From NCBI GenBank assembly GCA_017435465.1, contig JAFSEX010000060.1, positions 1 to 39,163 on the forward strand: a DNA stretch of 39,163 nt. Direction: 5' to 3'. Origin of the DNA: Bacilli bacterium. GTDB lineage: Bacteria; Bacillota_I; Bacilli_A; RF39; UBA660. The first letter of the stretch is position 1; every line of letters starts with the position of its first letter. A program made the position numbers and the translations under genes. This document shows, piece after piece, positions 1 through 8,427 of this stretch. Below the pieces are notes generated by a model that saw only the letters and a list, made by a program, of their open reading frames with translations, was not told the DNA's origin and searched no databases.

Positions 1-141
1 ATCTTAAAGCTAGAATTATGTTGATAAAGGGATTATTAAATCCTATAAAAGCATAATAAAAAGAGAGTTTAATTTTGACCCTCTTCCAAAGTTCATTTAT
101 CATTAGTTTTGGACCTCACCAACACTACTTGACAAAGAACC
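1..141 (+). mobile_element. Right end of an ISL3-family-like insertion sequence with the transposase C-terminus
   Basis: Positions 3-56 read as an open frame ending LKARIMLIKGLLNPIKA-stop, which resembles the C-terminal tail of ISL3-family transposases (the 'FRARIL..KGL.NP' ending, from memory). About 85 nt further on, a candidate terminal inverted repeat ends at 141: read on the minus strand it starts GGTTCTTTGTCAAGTAGTG, in the style of ISL3-family ends. The rest of the element lies left of the window. Its end is only 26 bp from the stop codon of the last T4SS-block gene. Family assignment rests on recalled motifs. Confidence 0.55.
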
Positions 142-142
142 A

Positions 143-169
143 AAATTGATGACACAAGATCATCAATTT
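143..169 (-). terminator. Hairpin at the end of the T4SS block
   Basis: A perfect 10-bp inverted repeat (aaattgatga / tcatcaattt) with a 7-nt loop overlaps the stop codon of the gene at 168-941. It lies between that gene and the insertion sequence end. The downstream T run on the minus strand is poor, so termination may be weak. Confidence 0.4.
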
Positions 170-941
170 AACAAGATTTTTCTTCGATAAATTTATTATT
201 GTTTAATTTATAAACTAGTGCACACGAATAATTTGGCCTAAACATTTCTTTAGAAATAATTAATTCATATTCTTTATCATTATTATAATCAATAATTCCA
301 GATATTGAATAACTGTATGAATCTAAACGTTTTTTTTCATTTATAACAAGATCTATAAGTTTTTGAATTTTATTATTATTCACATACCACACTAAAGAAA
401 ATCCTTTTTTTATTTTTCCGTTATTCATATTAAACATATTAGACAATAAATATAATTCTTCATTTTCGCCATCATTGTCAAAATCTAAAACTACTTTTTG
501 ATTAAGAGATAACTGTTCAAGACTATCTATTTTAATTTTTAATTCTTCTTCAATTTTTTTGATAATTGAATTATTTATATCTGTAATACTATCTATTTTG
601 AATTCTTTGATTTTAATGTTTTTAGAAGAAACAGCTGTAAAATTACCATTCAATTTTATAGAGTTTCTTTTTTCATCAAATAAATACACTCTATCATTAT
701 GATATTTTACTTCAAATTTTCCTTTATATTCATTATCATCATAAACGTAAAATTTCTTGATATTGAACACTTCATTATCAATAGTATCCCACTTATTATC
801 ATATGTACTCAATTTTATATCATTTCCAATAAGTATATATTCTTCTGGAATTATTTTTTTCTCATTTTTACCAAATAATATTAATACCAATAATATATAT
901 ATACTTAACGAACCAAAAATAATTATATATGACTTTTTCAT
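168..941 (-). CDS. Membrane-anchored protein of unknown function, last gene of the T4SS block
   Basis: A 257-aa protein with an N-terminal hydrophobic segment (about residues 5-24, after MKKS) and a predicted extracellular remainder. There is no lipobox. Residues around 150-165 read LDFDNDGENEELYLL, and a later stretch reads IIDYNNDKEYELIIS. Both are Asp/Asn-rich and resemble the calcium-binding FG-GAP/VCBS-type 'DxDxDGxxE' element seen in secreted proteins that measure or bind ligands. The start is ATG with AGAGGTG upstream. It sits 9 bp after the cell-wall hydrolase gene, so the two are translated from the same message. No specific family recognised; an accessory envelope role is inferred from position only. 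Confidence 0.75.
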   Translation of the reverse strand: MKKSYIIIFGSLSIYILLVLILFGKNEKKIIPEEYILIGNDIKLSTYDNKWDTIDNEVFNIKKFYVYDDNEYKGKFEVKYHNDRVYLFDEKRNSIKLNGNFTAVSSKNIKIKEFKIDSITDINNSIIKKIEEELKIKIDSLEQLSLNQKVVLDFDNDGENEELYLLSNMFNMNNGKIKKGFSLVWYVNNNKIQKLIDLVINEKKRLDSYSYSISGIIDYNNDKEYELIISKEMFRPNYSCALVYKLNNNKFIEEKSC

Positions 942-950
942 AGAACACCT

Positions 951-2762
951 CTAATCAGTTTTTTCATATATTTTAACATCATTATTAAATGATAGAGCGG
1001 CTGTATATTTTTCCCAAAGTAAAGTAGCTGGACTACCAGGATCAAACATATATACATTTTCACCATCAATATAATTAACAGCAACCCAATGTCCATCTCC
1101 AGGTTTAACAGACATTATCAAATAACGATTACCTTTATTTATCTCTTCTCTTAAACGATTAGCTCTTTCAGATTTTGTTCCAGATAAACGGAAAGACTCA
1201 ACAAATTTAAAATTTGGAGCTATTGTTTGCGCTACACCCCAAACAATACTATTACCACTAAACCCACCATTTGCGCTCATTGCTTGTACAAATGTTCCGG
1301 GATTAAAATTATCAATTAACACTTCTGTACCAGAACTAGCAATTTGGATTGCAACTGATGTTGCCGCACATCCTATAGCACCAATCGTTTTATTACCAAG
1401 TGCTACATTTTTCCAATTTGGATCATATTGTTTCCAATTAGCAAACTCACCTGAAGAATTACCATTTACTAAGGTACAATTGGAAGCTACATCTGTTGCA
1501 GAAGAATATTGTCTCATTAATATTTCATAATAATCACTTCCAGCATTTGCCTGTGAATTCCATGAATTTTGTTGACCACTTGCATAACCAGTATTAATAA
1601 TATCACCATCAGAATTAATTAAAACTTCACCAGAAGTTTCTTCTACCGCTGTTCTTATTGGTGAATCTTCTGGAATAGATTCTCTATTATATGGTCTGCT
1701 ACTATCTTGACCAGGATAAACTGTTCCATCAATACCTGGAGCTTCAGTATATTGTCCACCATATGGATTATTTGATGAACAGCCGTCATCTGGATCACAA
1801 TATACTTGATCAGCAACACAATTACGAATTGATACTACCCACTGACCATCAATTCTTTCGATCGTACCAATTGGATCAGGCATCCCTAACCCCCTAGTTA
1901 ATGTATACGAACGAGCCGCAACTGCTTGTACTTTTAACGCTTCAAGTGGTCCAGCACCATTTTCTGCATAAACAACTCCGGCAATATATTTTTCAAAATC
2001 AACAAGTTCTATTCCTTCTATAGGGGAATAATCACCATCTAAATTACCACACTTTAATAATCTAACTTTTAAATCTGTAGCAGTTCCACTATCAACATTA
2101 AATGCACATGATGCACTACCATAATTTGATTTTGTACGACATTCAACTGTTGATGCAATGTTTTCTATTTGTTCATATATTTCGTCAACTTTTTTATCTT
2201 CGTCTTCTGCGCCTTCTAACATTTCGTTATATGGACTACTACGCAAAAATGTATCTTTTACATATGTTTCATAATTGTTTAATCCCTTTTTAACATTCTT
2301 AACTAGCCTTTTTACGTCAGGAATCATCTCTCCATATGGAATATCCTCACCAATATTTTCAGTTATATCTTCTACATCATCCGCACTTTCAATTTCTTGT
2401 TCTTCTATATCTTCACCATATTCCATCATTTTATTTGGATTATTTTGATAGTAAAACATGATAGTGGCAGTAACTAATGTTGATTTTTGACAATCTAAAT
2501 CATCATCTATTATATTCCAAAAAGCTTTTTCATCATCTGTCCACCCATTACCACTTAAAAAGTTACCAAATTTCTCAAAAAAACCTCCACCTGATTCCTC
2601 AGTCTCTTCTGAACTTTCTGATGAATCTTTTGCCATTGAAACAGGTCCAAAAACGACTGCAGCCGCTCCAATAATCAAAACTAATATTAAAGAGCCAACA
2701 AGAACAAAAGGTAAAAGAGGTGCAAGCCATGCTAAAATCATCTTTTTTATTTTTTCCTTCAT
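951..2762 (-). CDS. Cell-wall hydrolase with SpoIID-like and C39-like domains (VirB1-position)
   Basis: A 603-aa membrane-anchored protein. One transmembrane helix (about 13-40) is followed by an acidic, partly helical linker, a SpoIID/LytB-type domain (about 230-425) and a C-terminal C39-like cysteine peptidase domain (about 440-600). The SpoIID part shows GVVYAENG with the presumed catalytic Glu267 and the family signature EALKVQAVAARSYTL. The peptidase part shows GCAATS with Cys465, GHWVAVNY with His558 and FDPGS with Asp574. SpoIID enzymes are lytic transglycosylases, so this protein probably opens glycan strands and peptide crosslinks to let the secretion channel through the wall. Gram-positive T4SS operons normally use SLT plus NlpC/P60 here. 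The start is set by GGGAGGTG before ATG at 2762; an upstream GTG frame extension is less likely. Confidence 0.88.
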   Translation of the reverse strand: MKEKIKKMILAWLAPLLPFVLVGSLILVLIIGAAAVVFGPVSMAKDSSESSEETEESGGGFFEKFGNFLSGNGWTDDEKAFWNIIDDDLDCQKSTLVTATIMFYYQNNPNKMMEYGEDIEEQEIESADDVEDITENIGEDIPYGEMIPDVKRLVKNVKKGLNNYETYVKDTFLRSSPYNEMLEGAEDEDKKVDEIYEQIENIASTVECRTKSNYGSASCAFNVDSGTATDLKVRLLKCGNLDGDYSPIEGIELVDFEKYIAGVVYAENGAGPLEALKVQAVAARSYTLTRGLGMPDPIGTIERIDGQWVVSIRNCVADQVYCDPDDGCSSNNPYGGQYTEAPGIDGTVYPGQDSSRPYNRESIPEDSPIRTAVEETSGEVLINSDGDIINTGYASGQQNSWNSQANAGSDYYEILMRQYSSATDVASNCTLVNGNSSGEFANWKQYDPNWKNVALGNKTIGAIGCAATSVAIQIASSGTEVLIDNFNPGTFVQAMSANGGFSGNSIVWGVAQTIAPNFKFVESFRLSGTKSERANRLREEINKGNRYLIMSVKPGDGHWVAVNYIDGENVYMFDPGSPATLLWEKYTAALSFNNDVKIYEKTD

Positions 2763-2793
2763 TGAACTTACACCTCCCACATCATATTACTTA

Positions 2794-4581
2794 CTATAGT
2801 CCGCCACGTTCTCCAAATGATTCTAATTCTTGTGGAGTAACTACAATATTAATTCTCATACGTCTACTACCACAAACGAATAAAGCTTCACCTTGATTGT
2901 AACGTTTAATACTATCTTTTTCATTATCATTTAAATCTATTAACATAGCTAAATCATCAACTGCTTGTTTTTTAAGACCCATAATTAAATAGTAAGAAGC
3001 ATTATCAAATATTGCTTTACCTTGAGTTATAACTGCAGGATCTGAGAAGTCAGTTGGTTGTTGTGTACTTATTATAGTACCTGTATTATATTTTCTAGCA
3101 CGTCTTTGTACTTGTGCTAAGAAATCTGCTCCTAGTGTATTATTACCAGCAAGTAAGATATGTGCTTCATCAACATAGAAAGCAGTATTTTTACTTTTAT
3201 CTAGACATAATCCCCATGCATATTTTAAAACATTGAAGAATAATGCATTTTTAATATTTGCATCAGCATTCATAAGTTCTTTAATATTGAATACTATAAA
3301 TTCACTATGTAGGGTTATAGTTGTATGTCCATCAAAATAATATTTTAATTCATTAGTTAATGGTCTAATCTTTATTTCAAGTCTTTCCATTATTTCTCTT
3401 TCATGAGTTTTTTCTTGCATTGCAAGTAATCTACCAGAAATAGTAGCATACACATCTCTAAAAGTTGGGAAATCTGCACTAGTAAAATTAGAGAAATTAG
3501 TATTGAAATCTATTCCAAATCTTCTATATGTATCTTGTACTACTTCAGAGAATAAGTTTAATACATCTTCTGTTATATCTGGAGAATAATATTTCATGAA
3601 TGCTTTAATATTTTGTAATGCATTTGTTAACACTGTATATCCTAGACCTTGTCCACCATCTTCATCATCAGTATCCATAGTAATTTCTAGTGGATTGATC
3701 ATACCATAATCTCCACCTTTACCAAGATCTATGAAATCTCCATCATATAAAGCTGTCATATCAGCAAGTTCACCTTCAGGGTCAATTGCGACAATTTGAT
3801 GTGAATTTCTTATATGACTTCTAAGTAATACTTTTGCAGCAGTTGATTTACCACTACCAGATGTACCTAGGATTATAAGGTTTGCATTATTTCTATTATG
3901 TTCTTTTTTGATTTGATATAAGAATTGATTGAATAATATTACCCCACCAGAGAAGTCGACACCAAGTAGAGTTGATAAACCTGGATCTTTAATACTATCA
4001 AATATGAATGGATACATAGCAGACATTGTTGCAGATGGCATTGGGGTACCTACTCTATCTTCAATATCACGTTTAGGGAATATTGGAACAATTGATTCTA
4101 ATACTTTTTGTTGTTCAAAATGTAATACAACTGCACGCATTTCCATAGATTCTAGAAAGTTTTTAACTTGAACTTTCTTTTGATCAAGTTCTTCCTTAGA
4201 ATCAGCAGTAATCATTACATGCATTTGGAAATCAAAGATTCTAGCTTGAGAAGCTGCCAAATTTTGAATAAAATATTCTAATGATTCATAATCTTGTCTA
4301 ATTCTTTCTTGAATTGTTATATCCTTTTCATTTGAATATCTATTTTTTAAATCTGCTATTTCTTTATTTAACATTTTTCTTAAGACATCAAAAGCAATTG
4401 GTATATGTTTAATAACTACCTTAAGTCCAGCCATATTGGTTAAATTAGATAAAAATCCCGGACTAATATATTTTGGATAAGAAATAATTGTCATAATTGT
4501 TGCATATTTATCACTAATAACAAAATCACCAGGGTTAAAAGAAAGACCTTTAGGGGCTAATTGTGATTTAAGTTTCATCAT
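2794..4581 (-). CDS. virB4: VirB4-type T4SS ATPase, C-terminal motor part
   Basis: A 595-aa protein of the VirB4/TraC/TraE family, the hexameric ATPase that powers type IV secretion and pilus work at the inner face of the membrane. Walker A is GTSGSGKS at about 239-246, Walker B is TAFYVDEAH at about 466-474, and the conserved STQQP follows at about 505-509. Residues 1-230 form the remainder of the usual N-terminal membrane-proximal domain. The first ~190 residues normally found in VirB4 are supplied by the separate upstream gene, whose stop overlaps this start by 4 nt (ATGA), giving translational coupling. A weak GGGAC precedes the start. The sequence is intact through all ATPase motifs, so it looks functional. 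Confidence 0.93.
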   Translation of the reverse strand: MMKLKSQLAPKGLSFNPGDFVISDKYATIMTIISYPKYISPGFLSNLTNMAGLKVVIKHIPIAFDVLRKMLNKEIADLKNRYSNEKDITIQERIRQDYESLEYFIQNLAASQARIFDFQMHVMITADSKEELDQKKVQVKNFLESMEMRAVVLHFEQQKVLESIVPIFPKRDIEDRVGTPMPSATMSAMYPFIFDSIKDPGLSTLLGVDFSGGVILFNQFLYQIKKEHNRNNANLIILGTSGSGKSTAAKVLLRSHIRNSHQIVAIDPEGELADMTALYDGDFIDLGKGGDYGMINPLEITMDTDDEDGGQGLGYTVLTNALQNIKAFMKYYSPDITEDVLNLFSEVVQDTYRRFGIDFNTNFSNFTSADFPTFRDVYATISGRLLAMQEKTHEREIMERLEIKIRPLTNELKYYFDGHTTITLHSEFIVFNIKELMNADANIKNALFFNVLKYAWGLCLDKSKNTAFYVDEAHILLAGNNTLGADFLAQVQRRARKYNTGTIISTQQPTDFSDPAVITQGKAIFDNASYYLIMGLKKQAVDDLAMLIDLNDNEKDSIKRYNQGEALFVCGSRRMRINIVVTPQELESFGERGGL

Positions 4582-5153
4582 GATGGCAACACTGTCCCAA
4601 ATGTAGTACTTTGCGAATTATTAAAGAAATTATCTAATAGCACCCTTAAATCTTCATTAGTTGTTTGCATTGCAACTAGTCCACAACCTGTGAATCCACC
4701 AATTAATTCTCTTACCCTTTTTTGCATAATTTCATCTCTCTTTTCTTGGAATATCAAATAATATTCTGTATCAACTACATTATTAGAAATAAACATATTT
4801 GCTTTATCTATATCCTCAGTTATTAATTTTCTAACCTTTGGATTAGGTGTATTATTATAAAGCAATTGTAATTGTGATAAATATAAAGTTATATCTACAG
4901 GTCTATCTGCAGCAATTATCCAAAATTCATAATCTAACATATTATATAAGTTTTTTAATGCGATAAGTGTGTTTGCCTGTGATTCTTGATCAAGTATAAA
5001 AATATTTCTTGGAGTAATTTTTACTCCAGTAACTTTCCATTTGTTTGAAAGAATTATACATCCATTTTGAATGTTTTCCACTGGTAACCAATCTTCAGCA
5101 TATTTTTTTGATTGATCAACAGCTTTCTGATTTTTAGTATTAGCTTCTGCCAT
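4578..5153 (-). CDS. VirB4 N-terminal domain as a separate protein
   Basis: A 191-aa soluble protein whose sequence corresponds to the extreme N-terminus of VirB4/TraE-type ATPases. It starts with a hydrophilic tail and DWLPVENIQNGCIILSNKWKV, then an alpha/beta region with RELIGGF and LLDNFFNN near the end, the point where the domain normally continues into the rest of VirB4. Together with the downstream gene it gives 786 aa, a usual VirB4 length. GGAGG lies well placed before the ATG. The ATGA overlap with the next gene suggests equimolar production. It could be a natural split or an old frameshift that became fixed; the clean overlap favours the split. Confidence 0.82.
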   Translation of the reverse strand: MAEANTKNQKAVDQSKKYAEDWLPVENIQNGCIILSNKWKVTGVKITPRNIFILDQESQANTLIALKNLYNMLDYEFWIIAADRPVDITLYLSQLQLLYNNTPNPKVRKLITEDIDKANMFISNNVVDTEYYLIFQEKRDEIMQKRVRELIGGFTGCGLVAMQTTNEDLRVLLDNFFNNSQSTTFGTVLPS

Positions 5154-5184
5154 TTAAAACACCTCCATATTATTTAATTTATTT

Positions 5185-5502
5185 TTATTTAAAATCGTCA
5201 TCATCATATATTCTCCAACCCTTCCAATAAAATCTTTTTGGATTCATAAAATATGTAATAACATTTGTTATAGCAACCAATACATTATGATAATTAGGAA
5301 CTGGCATTACTAATAACGCACAAATACCAGCAGGAATCATTGTGATGACTACTTGAGTTATATCTTTTGTAAAACCTAACATTATAAATATAAATGTTAT
5401 TGCAACACCTGTTGCAAAAATTATTAAATCAATTGGTCTAAACATTCCCAAAATCAACTTACTTTTTTTTGAATTTGCGGGAATTAAATACATTTCATTC
5501 AT
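5185..5502 (-). CDS. PrgI/VirB3-like small membrane protein
   Basis: A 105-aa protein with two close transmembrane helices (about 26-46 and 49-68) and a basic C-terminal part ending FYWKGWRIYDDDDFK. Small two-helix proteins directly upstream of virB4 are the PrgI/VirB3 family in Gram-positive and Gram-negative T4SS operons, where they anchor VirB4 to the membrane. Size, topology and position all fit; sequence identity to the family is not obvious by eye. It lies 16 bp after the VirB6-like gene, with GAAAGG as its ribosome site, and 31 bp before the split virB4. Confidence 0.75.
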   Translation of the reverse strand: MNEMYLIPANSKKSKLILGMFRPIDLIIFATGVAITFIFIMLGFTKDITQVVITMIPAGICALLVMPVPNYHNVLVAITNVITYFMNPKRFYWKGWRIYDDDDFK

Positions 5503-5518
5503 CTATATCAAATCCTTT

Positions 5519-7477
5519 CTAATTATTACCTGGAGGGGCATCCATCTTGTCTGCTTTTTTAACAATACCAGCTTTAGCTCTTTGTTCAGCATCATATTCT
5601 TTAGCTTTACCCATATCAGTAACAGCTTTTTCATGTTCTGCTCTTGCCTTACTTGCAGCTTCTTGTTGTTCAGTATATGTTTTTTCCATATCATAAACTG
5701 ATTTCCATAATTTTTGTTCATCTGTTGCAGTACCATTATCAATAGCTTCATTAATAACATCAAGATCATATTCATTACTCATATATTGTTTCCCATTTGC
5801 AGTTGTATATTGATTAAGTAGTGCTTGATATTGAGACTGAGTTCTCGCAGCAATATTAGCAGTTTCTGCAGCCCTTTCCTGAGTTCCACCAGCCCCATAT
5901 ACATAGTTTTTCCAAGCATCTGCCACTTTTGTTGATTTTAATGCTTTATCATCCACAGCATTCCTTGCGATATTAATTGCATTAATAGATTTTTTACCAC
6001 CTGATGATTGTGCAGCTACAGTAGTTGCTTTTGCTCCACTGATTAAATTTTTCCCAAAGCCAGTCATTCCTGTTGCACTAGCCATTAATCCACTTTTACC
6101 AGCGTTCCAAAAATTTGTCATAACTTGTGAAGCTTTTTCTCTCCCTGATAACATAGGATTTACCATAACATTCGCATTTTTATCAGCAAAAGCAGTAATA
6201 GCTTGACCAGCTTTTCCAGCAGTAGAAGCACTTGCTGCAGCACGTAATTTAGCACCCATTCCACCATCTGGGCCAGCACTTTTCCAACCAGCTTTAATAT
6301 TTGATGCTTCTTTCCCAACTTTAGCTGCTACTACAGAGCCTCCGGCAGCCATAGCACCAACTGCACCTGCAGCTAATGGAGCAGCAGCAAGTTTTTTTCC
6401 TACACTTAATCCATAGTCTCCACCTTCACCTTTAATACCAAATAAATCTTTAATAAGTTTAGGTGCTTGAGCAGCAAACATTAATAACCCTAAAATAACT
6501 ATAATTTTAGCAAAATTTTCAGTAGCAAATCCATAATCTAATTCACTAAAGAATGTATCTAATTCAGGTAGCCCATATTGAATGAAAAAGATAACGAAAT
6601 TTATTATAATCAGCCTTAAAAACACATCGGCATATGTGGATAAAACAGATTTCAACCAATTATTAAATGGACCGTCTTTTTTACCATCTAAAAACGAAAC
6701 AATTGGAATTGGCGCAGTCAGTTCATAAAAGGCCATTTTTGCAACTCTAAGCCCTATATCTAAACAATAGACTGCAAACATATATGCAGCAAATCCACCT
6801 GCAATCAAAGAAAGAAATATTTTATAATCAATACAAAAAGTATCCCCGTTCTCACCTTCATATACATCATCAATTTCTGCATAAAGACTTGAAACACCAT
6901 CATTACCTATATTATTAATAGCATGCAAACTATCTTCACACGCATCATCACTAAGATTTGATACATCAAGGGGATCATCAGCATCAGGATCAGTTAATGC
7001 ACCCTCATCAATTGTAGCAAAACCCGAAAATATGGTATTTGCAATTGTAGCACCAGTCTCTTTATCGTTTTCTGTAGTTGTTCCTAAAATAACTGCACTA
7101 ATAATATTGTCTTTTAAAATAGCATCTTGTATTTTATATGCATATGTAAAGCACCATGGTATCGCAATAATTAGGGCAAGCATACCAACTAACCTAACAA
7201 CTATTTTTCCTGCACCTTTTTGTTTATCGTTTATACTATCAGGATTAACAATCATATTAATTAAAATAAATGTAACCTTAAATAAAGCATAAACACCAAT
7301 CAAAGCATATATTCTACCAGCAATTTCTTCTATTAGTGCACCACCGCTCAACAATCTTATTCTTGAAACTACAAAAAACAAATTATAAAAGAAATCGACC
7401 AATGAATATACTATACTATCTATAAATAATAAAAGATATCTTATACCAGTCATTAAAAGTTCGGTAAACCAACTCAT
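5519..7477 (-). CDS. VirB6/TrbL-like polytopic channel protein with a long soluble tail
   Basis: A 652-aa protein. The first ~365 residues contain several hydrophobic helices, including a conserved-looking pair around LIAGGFAAYMFAVYCLDIGLRVAKMAFYEL and FIQYGLPEL through VILGLLMFAAQAPKLIKDLFG. This matches VirB6/TrbL/TraG-N type proteins that form the inner-membrane pore. Residues from about 375 are Ala/Gly-rich and then charged and predicted coiled coil (EKTYTEQQEAASKARAEHEK), ending in a polar DKMDAPPGNN tail. GGAGTG precedes ATG at 7477. It follows the second VirB2-like gene by 18 bp and precedes the VirB3-like gene by 16 bp, a standard T4SS core order. Confidence 0.82.
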   Translation of the reverse strand: MSWFTELLMTGIRYLLLFIDSIVYSLVDFFYNLFFVVSRIRLLSGGALIEEIAGRIYALIGVYALFKVTFILINMIVNPDSINDKQKGAGKIVVRLVGMLALIIAIPWCFTYAYKIQDAILKDNIISAVILGTTTENDKETGATIANTIFSGFATIDEGALTDPDADDPLDVSNLSDDACEDSLHAINNIGNDGVSSLYAEIDDVYEGENGDTFCIDYKIFLSLIAGGFAAYMFAVYCLDIGLRVAKMAFYELTAPIPIVSFLDGKKDGPFNNWLKSVLSTYADVFLRLIIINFVIFFIQYGLPELDTFFSELDYGFATENFAKIIVILGLLMFAAQAPKLIKDLFGIKGEGGDYGLSVGKKLAAAPLAAGAVGAMAAGGSVVAAKVGKEASNIKAGWKSAGPDGGMGAKLRAAASASTAGKAGQAITAFADKNANVMVNPMLSGREKASQVMTNFWNAGKSGLMASATGMTGFGKNLISGAKATTVAAQSSGGKKSINAINIARNAVDDKALKSTKVADAWKNYVYGAGGTQERAAETANIAARTQSQYQALLNQYTTANGKQYMSNEYDLDVINEAIDNGTATDEQKLWKSVYDMEKTYTEQQEAASKARAEHEKAVTDMGKAKEYDAEQRAKAGIVKKADKMDAPPGNN

Positions 7478-7495
7478 TTAAAATCACACTCCTTA

Positions 7496-7849
7496 TTATG
7501 ATACACTGCATGACTCTATGCCAATTAACGAAAGTAAATACTCTAAAATAGATGGAACAAAAAATATAACCACACCAATTATTAAACGCATAACAAAATC
7601 TTTTTGAGCTTTTTTCATTTTCTGATCATCATTTGCAATTAAAGCTTTTACAAAATCAATCATCCCCATAAGTATTAAAAGTATAGGAACAACTATTTTT
7701 ATGATTCCAAATATTTCTCTAATTAGTTCCATAGTCTCTCCCGCACAATTAATAACTGTGTCAGCGAAAACTTTATTATAAAATGATAAATATGTAGCTA
7801 ATCCTACATAAAATAACATTGATATTTTTCTAAATTTATTTATTTGCAT
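7496..7849 (-). CDS. VirB2/TrbC-like two-helix protein B
   Basis: A 117-aa protein with a signal-peptide-like N-terminus (hydrophobic about 10-29, followed by ADTVINCAG) and two further hydrophobic helices, IIKIVVPILLILMGMIDFVKALI and LIIGVVIFFVPSILEYLLSLIG. A short charged hairpin, NDDQKMKKAQKDF, lies between them. This is the TrbC/VirB2 pilin layout: signal, helix, basic loop, helix. Cys residues sit in both extracytoplasmic ends (NCAGE and ESCSVS), so a disulfide could lock the subunit. It is a clear paralogue of the protein at 7954-8325. GGAGG lies upstream, and it begins the main T4SS operon. Confidence 0.85.
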   Translation of the reverse strand: MQINKFRKISMLFYVGLATYLSFYNKVFADTVINCAGETMELIREIFGIIKIVVPILLILMGMIDFVKALIANDDQKMKKAQKDFVMRLIIGVVIFFVPSILEYLLSLIGIESCSVS

Positions 7850-7884
7850 ACTAAAACCTCCATATTGGTATATATGATACCACC

Positions 7885-7890
7885 ATTATA
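7885..7890 (-). promoter_or_regulatory. Extended -10 promoter for the T4SS core operon
   Basis: TATAAT preceded by TGG (extended -10, TGnTATAAT) lies about 36 nt upstream of the start at 7849. The -35 region is the T run of the preceding terminator and matches consensus poorly. A short inverted repeat, GGTAT...ATACC, follows in the leader at about 7866-7880. Confidence 0.55.
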
Positions 7891-7903
7891 CCACAAAAAG
7901 TAA

Positions 7904-7934
7904 TAAAAAAAACAGAATTTTTAAAAATTCCGCT
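7904..7934 (-). terminator. Intrinsic terminator after VirB2-like gene A
   Basis: On the minus strand a 10-bp stem (AGCGGAATTT / AAATTCTGTT, with G-U pairs) is followed by eight T residues. It lies 20 nt after the stop of the gene at 7954-8325, so that gene is largely a monocistronic unit. Confidence 0.75.
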
Positions 7935-7953
7935 TTTTATTACTTTAAGTAAA

Positions 7954-8325
7954 TTATTTATTACGTTTAGGACAATTATCAGGATTAAGGACACACTCAA
8001 CACAATTATAGTCATCAACTTTGCCTTCACCATAACCATCAAATACCAATCCCATTAAAAGATTAACAATTGCAGGAATAAAGAAAACTATAACAGCAAC
8101 GATTGCTCTCTTAACCAGTGTACTTTGTGCCTTTTTAATCTCATCATCTTTAGAAGCCATAACTGCTTTCATCAAATCTAAACTTCCCATAACAATTAAT
8201 AAAATTGGAACAACAATTCTTACGATGTTAATTAAAGTTCCTACAAGCCAAAAAACACGAGTTAAACTTGTATCCCAATTCTCAGTACATAATGCTGCCT
8301 CTGCCATAATATTTAATAAATCCAT
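7954..8325 (-). CDS. VirB2/TrbC-like two-helix protein A
   Basis: A 123-aa paralogue of the next gene. It has two strongly hydrophobic helices (about 25-50, ILLIVMGSLDLMKAV; and about 68-90, AVIVFFIPAIVNLLMGLVF) joined by SKDDEIKKAQSTLVKRA, the same charged loop as in the neighbour. No cleavable signal is obvious at the N-terminus (MDLLNIMAEAALCTENWDT). The tail is Cys-rich (NCVECVLNPDNCPKRNK). It most resembles VirB2/TrbC pilins of type IV secretion systems. AAGGAGG precedes the ATG. Its own strong promoter and terminator suggest it is made in excess over the channel proteins, as expected for a structural subunit. Confidence 0.85.
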   Translation of the reverse strand: MDLLNIMAEAALCTENWDTSLTRVFWLVGTLINIVRIVVPILLIVMGSLDLMKAVMASKDDEIKKAQSTLVKRAIVAVIVFFIPAIVNLLMGLVFDGYGEGKVDDYNCVECVLNPDNCPKRNK

Positions 8326-8342
8326 TTTTAATTCCTCCTTAA

Positions 8343-8399
8343 GGTGTTTTTAACACCAATTCATATGCTAATTATAACAATATCCTAAACATTTGTAAA
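8343..8399 (-). promoter_or_regulatory. Strong promoter and leader stem for VirB2-like gene A
   Basis: TTTACA (8394-8399), a 17-bp spacer and TATAAT (8371-8376), which is also an extended -10 (TGTTATAAT). A 6-bp leader hairpin, GGTGTT/AACACC (8343-8357), stands directly before the ribosome site AAGGAGG and could stabilise the message or adjust translation. Confidence 0.78.
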
Positions 8400-8427
8400 T
8401 ATTATTTTAATAAATATTTGTTAAATT

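Noticed and set aside
951-2762. SpoIID domain taken as evidence of the sporulation gene spoIID.
   Set aside because: The protein is a fusion with a C39-like domain inside a T4SS operon, so it is a wall hydrolase rather than the spore engulfment gene.
4570-4590. VirB4 split explained as a sequencing frameshift.
   Set aside because: The ATGA overlap and the intact coding on both sides favour a real split. Not excluded without reads, so it is kept as a finding.
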